Shown: in pieces, positions 1-7,258 of the stretch | How the letters are laid out: each line of letters begins with the position of its first letter | Numbering within the stretch: the stretch's first letter is position 1 | Origin: a virus | Strand: one strand, 5' to 3' | Virus record (IMG/VR): IMGVR_UViG_3300031974_004930 | Span: 1 to 28,591 of that record | Length of the DNA stretch: 28,591 nucleotides | Program-made: the position numbers and the translations under genes | Notes under the pieces: generated by a model | What the model saw: only the letters and a program-made list of their open reading frames with translations | What the model was told of the DNA's origin: nothing | Databases searched by the model: none

Positions 1-17
1 TGACATTAAATGTATCC

Positions 18-25
18 TATAAATA
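18..25 (+). promoter_or_regulatory. T4-type late promoter octamer for gp4
   Basis: A perfect TATAAATA octamer lies 5 nt before the ATG at 31. In T4 the late promoter is this octamer alone, recognised by gp55 with gp33 as coactivator. No Shine-Dalgarno sequence is visible before the ATG. With usual T4 spacing, transcription would start at or next to the ATG. The same arrangement occurs at 19666-19673 and 23833-23840. Confidence 0.65.
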
Positions 26-30
26 TACTT

Positions 31-465
31 ATGGCTTATAAAGGTAAATTTAAACCTAAAAATTATTACAAGTATTTAGGTAACCCTACAAACATTATTT
101 ATAGAAGTTTATGGGAATGTAAACTCATGTCTTATTTAGATAGTCATCCTGATGTTATTGGATGGGCAAGTGAAGAGATAGCTATACCTTATAAAAGCCC
201 TATCGATAATAGAAGACACAGATATTATCCAGATTTTTATGTTAAACGAAAAATAAACGGAAGAATAAAAGAGTCATTAATTGAAGTTAAACCATATAAG
301 CAAACTATACCGCCAAAGATGTCAGCCAAACCTAATAAGAAGTATCTAACTGAAGTTAAAGCATATGGTATCAATGAAGCAAAATGGATAGCAGCTCAAA
401 GCTATTGTAAAGATAGAGGATGGGATTTTAAAATTATGACTGAAAAAGAATTAGGGATCAAGTAA
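31..465 (+). CDS. 4: T4 gp4-like head completion protein
   Basis: Small basic protein of about 144 aa. It matches the T4 gp4 (gp50/gp65) head-completion family, which acts after DNA packaging before tail joining. The N-terminal half carries the typical stretch with RSLWECK, then a YYPDFYV motif and ESLIEVKP further on. This D...E-x-K arrangement recalls TnsA/restriction-type nuclease folds. The start at 31 (MAYKGKF) is preferred over an in-frame ATG at 10 because the late promoter octamer covers 18-25. The stop overlaps the next start (TAATG), so the two are probably translationally coupled. Family assignment is by recognition of motifs, not by a search. Confidence 0.8.
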   Translation: MAYKGKFKPKNYYKYLGNPTNIIYRSLWECKLMSYLDSHPDVIGWASEEIAIPYKSPIDNRRHRYYPDFYVKRKINGRIKESLIEVKPYKQTIPPKMSAKPNKKYLTEVKAYGINEAKWIAAQSYCKDRGWDFKIMTEKELGIK

Positions 466-1115
466 TGGCATTAAAATTTTTATTTCAAAAAGTATTAAAA
501 GACGCTGCTTTACTTAATATAGCTGCAAGTGTTAATAAGCGTTCAAGAGAATATTTTATAAGTAAAGCTAAAGAGATCGAGAATCAAAGACCTAATCGTA
601 TTTTAGATAGAAAAGATATAAAGGACAACTTACAGTCTGAATTGCCATTTAAACCAGGTGATATTTTTCTTTTTAATTATTATCCCAAAAATGCTGAAAA
701 TGAAAAAAAGCTTCCTTATTATGATAGGTACCCATTAATACTTTTATTAGATATTCAACCTGAATTTATACTTGGTCTTAATTTTCATTACTTACCATAT
801 CTTGAAAGAGCAATATTATTATCACAATTATACAGGTATTTAAGTGAAGATCAAATAACTGTTGATAATATACCATCAGTATTAGGAGAAAAAGCATTCG
901 TGGATATAGATTATACTAAAGTGCAAAATTTAAACGTACCTAAGAAATATTGGAAGCCATGTTTTAAAAAGTACCTAAATACTAATATAAGGGGTAAAAT
1001 GCTTAAAGTACATCCACAAGAGTGGGATATATTATTGCAATTACCTTTAGAAAGATTTGTTAGAGCAAACAGACAGACAGTTTGGAGAGAATCCAACGTT
1101 AAATGGAATAAGTAA
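465..1115 (+). CDS. Conserved T4-like morphogenesis/structural protein
   Basis: 216 aa, coupled to gp4 (TAATG overlap) and to the following gene (TAATG overlap). The core has a recognisable pattern: a PGDIFLFNY segment, then LPYYDRYPLILLLDI, then a GLNFHYLPY segment, and a C-terminal part with KPCFKKYLN and VWRES. I associate this pattern with a protein found widely in marine T4-like phages; by memory some entries call it a DNA end protector (gp2), but I could not confirm this. It does not resemble T4 gp53, which sits at this position in T4. Predicted soluble, with no signal peptide or membrane segment. A virion assembly role is inferred from the neighbours. Confidence 0.6.
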   Translation: MALKFLFQKVLKDAALLNIAASVNKRSREYFISKAKEIENQRPNRILDRKDIKDNLQSELPFKPGDIFLFNYYPKNAENEKKLPYYDRYPLILLLDIQPEFILGLNFHYLPYLERAILLSQLYRYLSEDQITVDNIPSVLGEKAFVDIDYTKVQNLNVPKKYWKPCFKKYLNTNIRGKMLKVHPQEWDILLQLPLERFVRANRQTVWRESNVKWNK

Positions 1116-1903
1116 TGGCTTTCAATGTAAATGATATAAAAGCAAAAGTACATGGAATGAGTGGACTGCAAGTTCCTAATTTATGCCGTTTAAAATTTTC
1201 AGCTAAAAACCCGTCACAAATTAATACATTTGCAGGGACTGAAAATTTAGATGCTTTAAGTCTTTTAGGATATAAATTTCAAGTACCAAACCTTACTATA
1301 GCTACTACAGAAATAAAAAGACAAGGCTTTGGACCAATAGAAAGAAGAGCTAATAATTATGTGCCAAGTACATTAGCTGTAGAATTATTTTTAGACAACA
1401 ACAATTTAGTTTTAGATTTTCTTAATAATTGGGCATTAGCTCACGTACAATACCAGCCTGCAGGTTTAGATACTGTAAAAATGAAAGAAGGGACTGAAGC
1501 ATTTTTTGGACAGGTCGGGTATTTTGATGATTATGCTATGGATTTAGATATAGAAATTTATGATCCTAGAGAGAATAAAATAGTTAATTATAGAGTAATA
1601 GATGCTATTATATCTAATCTAGGTACAATTGAACTAGGTTGGCAGCAAAATAATGAGCTAACTACTATATCATTACAATTAAGCTACAGAGGAATTATAC
1701 CATCTACTACAAAAGCTCCTTCTGGTAAAGACGGGGATAGAGGTTTAAACTTATTCCAATTTATATCAAAAATGAAAGGGGCAGTAGAAGTAGTAAAAAG
1801 TTTTGAAAAACCTTCAAACGTTCAAGATGCATTAAACTTATTGAATAATGCAAAAACTCTAGGCTCTGGATTTACGGGTGGTTCAGAAGCTGATAAATTT
1901 TAA
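1115..1903 (+). CDS. Tail-tube/baseplate tube-initiator-like protein (gp54/gp48/gp19 type)
   Basis: 262 aa. The central part has features of the contractile-tail tube fold: a beta-rich region with TTEIKRQGFGPIERRANNY and then STLAVELFLDNNNLVLDFL, followed by a segment with GWQQNNELTTISLQLSYR. T4 gp19, gp48 and gp54 share this fold; gp48 and gp54 form the platform on which the tube polymerises. In T4 they lie close to the tape measure gene 29, and here the tape measure is two to three genes downstream. The length is shorter than T4 gp54 (about 320 aa). Which of the three T4 paralogues it represents cannot be settled by eye. Confidence 0.55.
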   Translation: MAFNVNDIKAKVHGMSGLQVPNLCRLKFSAKNPSQINTFAGTENLDALSLLGYKFQVPNLTIATTEIKRQGFGPIERRANNYVPSTLAVELFLDNNNLVLDFLNNWALAHVQYQPAGLDTVKMKEGTEAFFGQVGYFDDYAMDLDIEIYDPRENKIVNYRVIDAIISNLGTIELGWQQNNELTTISLQLSYRGIIPSTTKAPSGKDGDRGLNLFQFISKMKGAVEVVKSFEKPSNVQDALNLLNNAKTLGSGFTGGSEADKF

Positions 1904-1917
1904 TATGGAGAAATATT

Positions 1918-2658
1918 ATGTTACCTAAAATTGATGCACCTCAATTTAATATTGAATTGCCGGTGAGTAAAAAATCTGTTAAGGTTAGACCTTTTACAGT
2001 AAAAGAAGAAAAGATCTTACTTTTTGCACAGCAAGAAGAGAAAGATAAGAGTATTATTGAAGCTATTATACAAGTTATTAATAACTGTGTATTAGATAAA
2101 ACAAAAGTTGAACTTCTTAATACTTTTGAACTAGAGTATTTATTTATTAAATTAAGAGCAATATCAGTTAATCAAATTATTACTTTAAACATAAAAGACG
2201 AAGAGTTATCAACAGAAGAAGAGCCAGTTTGGGATAAAGCTGAATTTGATTTAGATGATATGGAAATTAAATTCGCTACTAAAGAGGCTGAAAGTAAAAT
2301 AGAACTTAATGATACTTATATGATTAAGTTGAGATACCCTTCATATAATACAATAGGTAAATTTAGTAAAGAAGCATTATCAGATAAACCAGCAAGTCAA
2401 ATTGCTGTAGAGCTAGTAGGAAGTGTTATTGAGTCAGTTTACTCAAAAGATGGTGAAGAAGTATTTTTACTAGATGATTATACTGATGAAGAAAGAGAAG
2501 AATTTTATTCAAGTTTGTCGACAGCAAACTTTGCAAAGGTACAAGAATTTATGGCGTCAGCACCATACATTTATGGTGAATTAAAATATGAAAATAGTAA
2601 AGGTGAGACAGTAATAAAGGAGCTGAAAGGGTTGAGTGATTTTTTTATGTTAGCCTAA
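1918..2658 (+). CDS. 26: gp26-like tail assembly chaperone/baseplate hub assembly protein
   Basis: 246 aa. It fits the T4_baseplate family (T4 gp26 and gp51), with the typical N-terminal block (KVRPFTVKEEKILLFAQQEE) and a later block ELEYLFIKLRAISVNQII. A good Shine-Dalgarno (GGAG) precedes the ATG. Position between a tube protein and the tape measure is where lambda-type phages carry the G/GT tail chaperones. The last codons run through a T7 tract (2640-2646) before the TAA at 2656-2658, and the tract is followed by a hairpin. A fraction of ribosomes should therefore shift to the -1 frame and append the 60 codons at 2646-2825. T4 gp26 itself is 208 aa. Confidence 0.75.
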   Translation: MLPKIDAPQFNIELPVSKKSVKVRPFTVKEEKILLFAQQEEKDKSIIEAIIQVINNCVLDKTKVELLNTFELEYLFIKLRAISVNQIITLNIKDEELSTEEEPVWDKAEFDLDDMEIKFATKEAESKIELNDTYMIKLRYPSYNTIGKFSKEALSDKPASQIAVELVGSVIESVYSKDGEEVFLLDDYTDEEREEFYSSLSTANFAKVQEFMASAPYIYGELKYENSKGETVIKELKGLSDFFMLA

Positions 2659-2676
2659 GCCACACGGACTTAGGTT
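2640..2676 (+). promoter_or_regulatory. Programmed -1 ribosomal frameshift site
   Basis: The slippery heptamer T_TTT_TTT (2640-2646) is in register with the zero frame (gaT TTT TTT ATG). Five nt later starts a hairpin: AGCCTAAG (2652-2659) pairs with CTTAGGTT (2669-2676) with one G-U pair, and the loop can add a CC/GG pair. The zero-frame stop (2656-2658) lies inside the stem. The -1 frame has a TGA at 2637-2639, directly before the heptamer, and then stays open to 2828. So a shift must happen here for a fusion to form. This matches the standard layout of slippery site, 5-9 nt spacer and stem. Confidence 0.8.
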
Positions 2677-2828
2677 CTCATTATCAATTGCAGTTTAACC
2701 TTATGCAGCATCATAAATACTCTTTAACGGAGATTGAAAATATGTATCCGTTTGAGCGAGAGTTATATACAGAAATGTTAATGGATTATTTGAAAGCTCA
2801 AGAGGAAGCAAGAAAGAGGAACAAATAA
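2646..2828 (+). CDS. -1 frame extension: gp51-like 'T' part of tail chaperone fusion
   Basis: Reading -1 from 2646 gives 60 codons ending at TAA 2826-2828. The peptide starts YVSLSHTDLGSHY, continues through MQHHKYSLTEIENM (ATG at 2703) and ends in a charged helix with YPFERELYTEMLMDYLK. The block before the ATG looks as conserved-type as the part after it, and there is no Shine-Dalgarno before 2703, so independent initiation is unlikely. Fused to the first 243 residues of the upstream protein it gives about 303 aa. Lambda GT and similar chaperones use the extension to bind the tape measure, which here lies just downstream. The stop overlaps the next start (TAATG). Confidence 0.7.
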   Translation, partial: YVSLSHTDLGSHYQLQFNLMQHHKYSLTEIENMYPFERELYTEMLMDYLKAQEEARKRNK

Positions 2829-3196
2829 TGGCAAAAGATAATGACAGAAATGAAGTTGAAATAGATCTTGATAAGTATATGGCTCTAATCGAAAAGATTG
2901 ACAGCCAAGAAGATGTAATAAAAGAATTAAAAGATGAGGCAGAAGCGGCTAGAAAGCAGCTAGCTCCACCTAAAAGAAAATTCATGGATCTATTTTTAGA
3001 TGATAATGACGTAAATGAAAAAGCAATAATAGGTTTTATTTCATTTAGTTTAATGACTGTGTTTGGTATCTGTGACTTAGTTACAGCATTCATGGGTCAA
3101 GATCTAGTTATATCTGATACTATTTACACATCATTTGTTGTAGTAACACTTGGTGCTTTTGGTATTAGTGAAGCTGGTAAAGCATTCGGAAAATAG
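2828..3196 (+). CDS. Small protein with N-terminal helix and two membrane segments
   Basis: 122 aa, function not recognised. Residues about 10-50 are charged and likely coiled coil (EIDLDKYMALIEKIDSQEDV). Two hydrophobic segments follow, about 67-90 and 96-115, with a short loop between. The start has an AGAGGA Shine-Dalgarno and overlaps the stop of the frameshift extension; the tape measure starts 4 nt after its stop. Being locked between the tail chaperone and the tape measure suggests a tail role, such as a partner of the hydrophobic part of the tape measure or a DNA-ejection membrane protein. A holin-like role cannot be excluded, but the lysozyme lies elsewhere on the opposite strand. 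Confidence 0.7.
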   Translation: MAKDNDRNEVEIDLDKYMALIEKIDSQEDVIKELKDEAEAARKQLAPPKRKFMDLFLDDNDVNEKAIIGFISFSLMTVFGICDLVTAFMGQDLVISDTIYTSFVVVTLGAFGISEAGKAFGK

Positions 3197-3199
3197 TAA

Positions 3200-5587
3200 A
3201 TGGCTGAGGACAATAAAGGCGGTGGTACTTTTAACCAACCTAAAATTGGTAAAAGACCTTTGCCTAAAGGTTCTGGTGATTTAAAAACAAACTCGCAAGT
3301 GTTTGGCCTTATTGGTCAGCAAGTAATGCGTATTAATAAGCTTAGTGCAGCAGTTGAAAATAGTAATTTTTCTCTTATAGAAGTTTTAAGAGAAGAATTT
3401 GATGCAAGTCATGCAATAGGCGAAAAACAATTAGCAGTTTACAAAGAAGTAAACAAATCTCTACTATCTATCAATGATAGTTTATTACCATTTAAACAAC
3501 TTTCTTTAGAGTTAATGGAAGAAGGTGTTGGAGGTTCAAAAACCGGTACTAATAGCTCTACAAATGCTACTATAGGTGTAAAGGTAACTCCAAGTTCAGG
3601 TGCTCAGGTAGAAGCATTAGAAAAGAAATTATTAAAACTTGAAAAATCCTTAGAGCGTTTAGGAGGTAAAAAAGGTGGCGGTGGTTTCCTAGGGGGTGCA
3701 GCTTTAGGTGGTATTGCAGCTAGAACTGGTGGTGCTATGGCAGGTGGAGCTGCTGGAGGAACATTAGGTGGTGCTGCTTTAGGTCTATTAGGTGGTGTTG
3801 GTTTAGGATTAGCGGCTATAACTGGTGCTCTTTATCTAGGGGCAATGGCAGTAGATAAATTTGGTACCGGGTTACAAAACGTTGCTACAGGTTTAGATGC
3901 TCTTGATAAACTAGATATTACAGCTGATAATTTTAAAAATTTAAATCAAGCAATAAACAATTTAACTGATGATGTTAGTATAAGAGGTGCAAGAGGTCTT
4001 AGAATATTTTCAGGAGCTGCATTTATAGATATGGCAATGGGGCTTGAGGCCCTTAATAATACTGATTTAGATGCTGAAAATTTTAAAGTACTTCAAGAAG
4101 CAATATATCGATTATCTACATCAACTACAGGTTTAGGTGCTATAGGATTAAAAATATTCTCTGGCGTAGCATTTGAAGAAATAGCCAGAGGTATGACAGT
4201 TTTAAGTGAAACTGACTTTGATCAACAAGGTTTAAAAGATGCTGCTGATGGTTTAGGCTATTTAATGAAGCAACTTAACCAATTTAAAGCTTCTATAGCA
4301 ATTCAAATTTTAAGTGGAGCTGATTTAAAAAATCTTTCTGAAGGACTACGTGATTTAGACGGTCTTAGTGATTTAAGTGATCTTAAAGGTAATCTATTAA
4401 ACGCTGGTGATGCAATTGGAAGCTTCTTATTAACATTTGTAGATACTGAAAGATTTTTTGGAAGTGATTTTAAAGACGGTGCTAAAGTAATTGAAAGAAT
4501 AGGTAAAGGTAATGCTTTAGGGCATTTAGCAGACGGTATTGTTACATTATCTGAAATAAAGAATCCAGATGATGCATCATTTGCATTAACTGTGTTAGGT
4601 GTAGGTTTAAGTAATTTACTTAAGCAAATGAATTATATTAATGTAGGAGCTATGAAGTGGCTAGACTCAGGCTCGTTTAAAGATGTAGCTGACGGTATTA
4701 ATGAAATAATGATGTTTACTAATGCAACTAAAGAGGTATTAAATCCAGACGGTACTACATCTTTAGTAAGAAATGCTGATTTAGTAGCTAGTGACTTTGA
4801 AGAAGTAGGAAAGGCATTATCAAGTATTAATGACAGTGTTACCTATATGGGTACATATAATTTAAAAGTTTTGGCAAAAGGTAAAGGTGGTTTCTTTGGT
4901 GATAATATAAATGTGCTAAATGAAGTAGCTGAGGGTCTTCAAAGCCTTCAAAATATAGAAGATTTTGATGTAGATAAATTTATAGGTATAGGTACTGCTC
5001 TATATACATTAGTAACAGCTGCAAGGGGAGAAGGCTTAAGTGATGTATTTCAAAATGAATCTGATATGAGTGCCTTTGACAAATATTTAATTTCATGGGA
5101 TTTTGCAGTAAAATCATTTGCTGGACTATTTAGAAATCCATTACAAGATACTGCAACCGGTTTTCAGCTTCTAGGGCAAGCACTAGATGAGTATAAGAAT
5201 TTGGATGAAAATAAACTAGCTAATTTCGAAAGAGCTGTTCCTGCTCTTAAAAGAGCTATTATACTTTTACAAGATAAAAATATAGGTGAGAACGCTAATT
5301 TTACTGTTCTATCTAGATTCGGTAAAGCGTTAGATAAAATTAATCCAAATAATCTTAGGGCTATATCAGAATTATCAGAATCATTAGGTCTAGCTGTAAG
5401 AGGTATGCCTATAACACCTGATCAAGTAAGTGCTTTAAAAAATTCAGTAGTTAGTGAAATATTATATTCTCAACAAGTTAACGTTATGGAAGGTAGTACA
5501 TCAGTAATTGATAACACTCAAATAACAACTCCATACCAAGGTCAACTTGGTTCATATCAACCTGCAGTAATTCACGTTTCAAAATAA
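3200..5587 (+). CDS. Tail tape measure protein (gp29-like role)
   Basis: 795 aa, the largest protein of the window. Residues 1-110 are polar and helical and 135-155 coiled coil. Residues 158-215 are a Gly/Ala-rich hydrophobic stretch ending in a likely membrane-spanning segment, common in tape measures. From about 220 there are imperfect repeats near 50 residues long, each with a pattern like SGxxFxxxAxGLxxL: clear copies start near 270, 320 and 371, a weaker one near 220, and degenerate copies near 435 and 489. The gene directly follows the tail chaperone pair, the usual place for a tape measure. The T4 counterpart gp29 is 590 aa; a longer protein would mean a longer tail. Assigned from position and composition. 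Confidence 0.7.
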   Translation: MAEDNKGGGTFNQPKIGKRPLPKGSGDLKTNSQVFGLIGQQVMRINKLSAAVENSNFSLIEVLREEFDASHAIGEKQLAVYKEVNKSLLSINDSLLPFKQLSLELMEEGVGGSKTGTNSSTNATIGVKVTPSSGAQVEALEKKLLKLEKSLERLGGKKGGGGFLGGAALGGIAARTGGAMAGGAAGGTLGGAALGLLGGVGLGLAAITGALYLGAMAVDKFGTGLQNVATGLDALDKLDITADNFKNLNQAINNLTDDVSIRGARGLRIFSGAAFIDMAMGLEALNNTDLDAENFKVLQEAIYRLSTSTTGLGAIGLKIFSGVAFEEIARGMTVLSETDFDQQGLKDAADGLGYLMKQLNQFKASIAIQILSGADLKNLSEGLRDLDGLSDLSDLKGNLLNAGDAIGSFLLTFVDTERFFGSDFKDGAKVIERIGKGNALGHLADGIVTLSEIKNPDDASFALTVLGVGLSNLLKQMNYINVGAMKWLDSGSFKDVADGINEIMMFTNATKEVLNPDGTTSLVRNADLVASDFEEVGKALSSINDSVTYMGTYNLKVLAKGKGGFFGDNINVLNEVAEGLQSLQNIEDFDVDKFIGIGTALYTLVTAARGEGLSDVFQNESDMSAFDKYLISWDFAVKSFAGLFRNPLQDTATGFQLLGQALDEYKNLDENKLANFERAVPALKRAIILLQDKNIGENANFTVLSRFGKALDKINPNNLRAISELSESLGLAVRGMPITPDQVSALKNSVVSEILYSQQVNVMEGSTSVIDNTQITTPYQGQLGSYQPAVIHVSK

Positions 5588-5588
5588 T

Positions 5589-5665
5589 TGGCGCGCCTAC
5601 CAGGAGTCGAACCTGGAACCTACAGCTTAGAAGGCTGTTGCTCTATCCAATTGAGCTATAGGCGC
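5589..5665 (-). tRNA. tRNA-Arg (anticodon UCU)
   Basis: A full cloverleaf reads on the - strand. The acceptor GCGCCTA pairs with TAGGCGC, followed by G and an encoded CCA. The anticodon stem ACAGC/GCTGT holds the loop CTTCTAA with anticodon TCT, decoding AGA. The T arm has GGTTCGACTCC. AGA is a favoured Arg codon in this AT-rich sequence (many AGA codons in the tape measure gene). It starts 1 nt after the tape measure stop on the opposite strand, and lies just downstream of the gp32 terminator. Confidence 0.95.
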
Positions 5666-5670
5666 TCAAA

Positions 5671-5701
5671 CAAAAAAATGGGGCAGCATGATACCGCCCC
5701 C
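5671..5701 (-). terminator. Rho-independent terminator after gp32
   Basis: On the - strand GGGGCGG pairs with CTGCCCC (one G-U) around a 7-nt loop, followed by A and seven T (5678-5672). It lies 14 nt after the gp32 stop. The tRNA-Arg begins only about 6 nt beyond the T run, so the tRNA needs read-through, processing from a longer transcript, or its own start. Confidence 0.8.
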
Positions 5702-5714
5702 AGAAGAGAATTAG

Positions 5715-6617
5715 CTATTCAGCTAATTTTTGAAAAAACGACATTGTGTCGTCATCATCAGAATCAGAAGAAAGAGGAACATCTTCGTCAGCTGACGTAG
5801 TTGGAATTGATGGTGCAACTGCCTCAGGTTGAGGTTGAGGTGCTGATGCAACAGTTCCAGCTGTTTCACCTAAAGCCAAAACTCTATAGAGCTTAGTCTT
5901 TAATTCATCATATGACTTGAAGTTTTCGGCAGTAGTAAACTCATTAAGAGCATGCTCTGATTTCCAAACATTTTCAAGTAAGCTGTCGTCACTGCTCAGC
6001 GGAGCTGGACTATCAAATTCCGACTTATCATAATTCCTGTAACCTTCTACATTACGTATTTTAAGCTTGAAGTCAGCTCCAGCCCAAAGGTCAAACGGGT
6101 TAACAGGTTTTTCATCTTCAAATTGTGGATTCATAAGATCATTTAATTTCTCAAAGATCTTTTTACCATATTTGTAGAGGAATACTTTACCTTCATTTTC
6201 AGGTCTAGTAGGATCTTTAACAATATAGATATTAGAATAAAAAGAAAGCCTTCTTTTATATTTTCTAACTAAATCTTTATTAGCTTCAATACCTGAATTC
6301 CAAAGCATAGTATTATACTCAGATACAGGATCTTTCTGACCAATAGTAGTTAAAGATTTTTCGATATACCATTGTCCAGTAGGGCCTTGAAAACCATGAT
6401 CCCAAACTCTAACGAATGGAACGTCTTCACCTTCTGGTGCTGGTAAAAATCTGATTACTGCATAGCCGTTACCTGCTTTATCCACATCAGGTTTCCAGAT
6501 TCTATCGTCTGGTCCGTTCTGCTTCTTAGGACTGCTATCCAGTTTAGTGAGTGCCTCGGTGAGTTTGTTTAGCTCAGAAGCCGAGTTCTTCTTAAGTGCT
6601 TCAAATGATTGCGACAT
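5715..6617 (-). CDS. 32: T4 gp32-like single-stranded DNA-binding protein
   Basis: 300 aa, the same size as T4 gp32 (301 aa). The N-terminal basic domain (about 1-20) is the cooperativity region in T4. The core (about 35-210) shows the family pattern RFLPAPEGEDVPFVRVWDHG and NIYIVKDPTRPENEGKVFLY. The T4-type zinc knuckle is not obvious: no Cys is visible in the core, as in many marine relatives. The C-terminal tail (about 255-300) is Pro/Ala-rich and then strongly acidic (SSDSDDDD), the part that contacts replication partners such as gp59 in T4. The next gene upstream on this strand is gp59, as in T4. Shine-Dalgarno AAGGAG precedes the ATG. The leader holds CCGCAA repeats, a possible autoregulatory site. 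Confidence 0.92.
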   Translation of the reverse strand: MSQSFEALKKNSASELNKLTEALTKLDSSPKKQNGPDDRIWKPDVDKAGNGYAVIRFLPAPEGEDVPFVRVWDHGFQGPTGQWYIEKSLTTIGQKDPVSEYNTMLWNSGIEANKDLVRKYKRRLSFYSNIYIVKDPTRPENEGKVFLYKYGKKIFEKLNDLMNPQFEDEKPVNPFDLWAGADFKLKIRNVEGYRNYDKSEFDSPAPLSSDDSLLENVWKSEHALNEFTTAENFKSYDELKTKLYRVLALGETAGTVASAPQPQPEAVAPSIPTTSADEDVPLSSDSDDDDTMSFFQKLAE

Positions 6618-6627
6618 ATTTTTCTCC

Positions 6628-6663
6628 TTGCGTATTGCGGTATATATTGCGGTTTATTTGCGG
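6628..6663 (-). repeat. CCGCAA tandem repeats in the gp32 leader
   Basis: The 47-nt leader between the gp59 stop and the gp32 ATG contains TTGCGG (+ strand) at 6635-6640, 6647-6652 and 6658-6663, plus a partial TTGCG at 6628-6632. The spacing is 11-12 nt, separated by A/T. As RNA the leader reads CCGCAA with AU spacers and has almost no self-complementarity. T4 gp32 represses its own mRNA by binding an unstructured leader; these repeats are in the right place for a similar operator. The regulatory role is inference. Confidence 0.6.
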
Positions 6664-6664
6664 T

Positions 6665-7258
6665 TTATCTATCATTAAAATAATCCAAAGTAATGGCCTT
6701 AAACTTATCTAGATCAATAGATAGGAACGGCCTATACTTGGTTATTATAGTATATTTATCTTCCCAGATCAAGTCTTTTTGTAAAAATTTATTCCAGGTT
6801 TTACTATAATTAACTAGCATATCTAATATGCACATTGTTTCGATACATACCTCATTCCTTAAGTATAGTCTCAACAAATGAGGATGTCCATACTTTTCGA
6901 CAACAAAGTTTTTATCAAAATCTTTATCAAGATTTTCTAACTCATTTTTATATGTATAAGTTAAAGCCTCTTGTCTTTTTTTCCATTTTCTATAAACGTC
7001 TTCTGGTGCTGTTTCTCTCAATTCACCAATCCAGAAGTCTTTATCGCCATCGACGATATTAGCTAATAAAAAATTTTCTACATCTTTATGTTTAGATAAC
7101 TTCATAAAGAAATATTTGTCTTTTCTAATATTAAAAGCATGCTCTGATGCTCTTACCTTACCATTGTATGTAAAGTAATTATAATGTTCTGTAGTAAAAT
7201 GCTGCTTAAGAGCAAGATATTTTATATAAACCTCATAAGGGGATATCGTACTTTTCAT
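6665..7258 (-). CDS. 59: T4 gp59-like replicative helicase loader
   Basis: About 197 aa (T4 gp59 is 217). It aligns well to T4 gp59 by eye: an N-terminal helix (YEVYIKYLALKQHF), then Y-N-Y..YNGKVRAS with RKDKYFFMKLSKH, and later ANIVDGDKDFWIGEL. gp59 loads the gp41 helicase on gp32-coated forked DNA. An in-frame ATG exists at 7321, but 7258 has a clear Shine-Dalgarno (AAGAGGT) and gives the T4-like N terminus, so I chose it; the gene then overlaps the upstream oxygenase by 26 nt. It is directly upstream of gp32, as in T4. Confidence 0.85.
   Translation of the reverse strand: MKSTISPYEVYIKYLALKQHFTTEHYNYFTYNGKVRASEHAFNIRKDKYFFMKLSKHKDVENFLLANIVDGDKDFWIGELRETAPEDVYRKWKKRQEALTYTYKNELENLDKDFDKNFVVEKYGHPHLLRLYLRNEVCIETMCILDMLVNYSKTWNKFLQKDLIWEDKYTIITKYRPFLSIDLDKFKAITLDYFNDR

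Noticed and set aside
2712-2719. CATAAATA octamer on the + strand
   Set aside because: It lies inside the conserved frameshift extension, with no start codon at the usual 5 nt.
2701-3093. A 130-aa frame on the - strand
   Set aside because: Antisense to the frameshift extension and the small membrane protein, which have ribosome sites and coupling.
5588-5800. A 70-aa frame on the + strand
   Set aside because: It reads through the antisense of the tRNA-Arg and the gp32 terminator; its MARLPGVEPGT start is the usual antisense-tRNA artefact.
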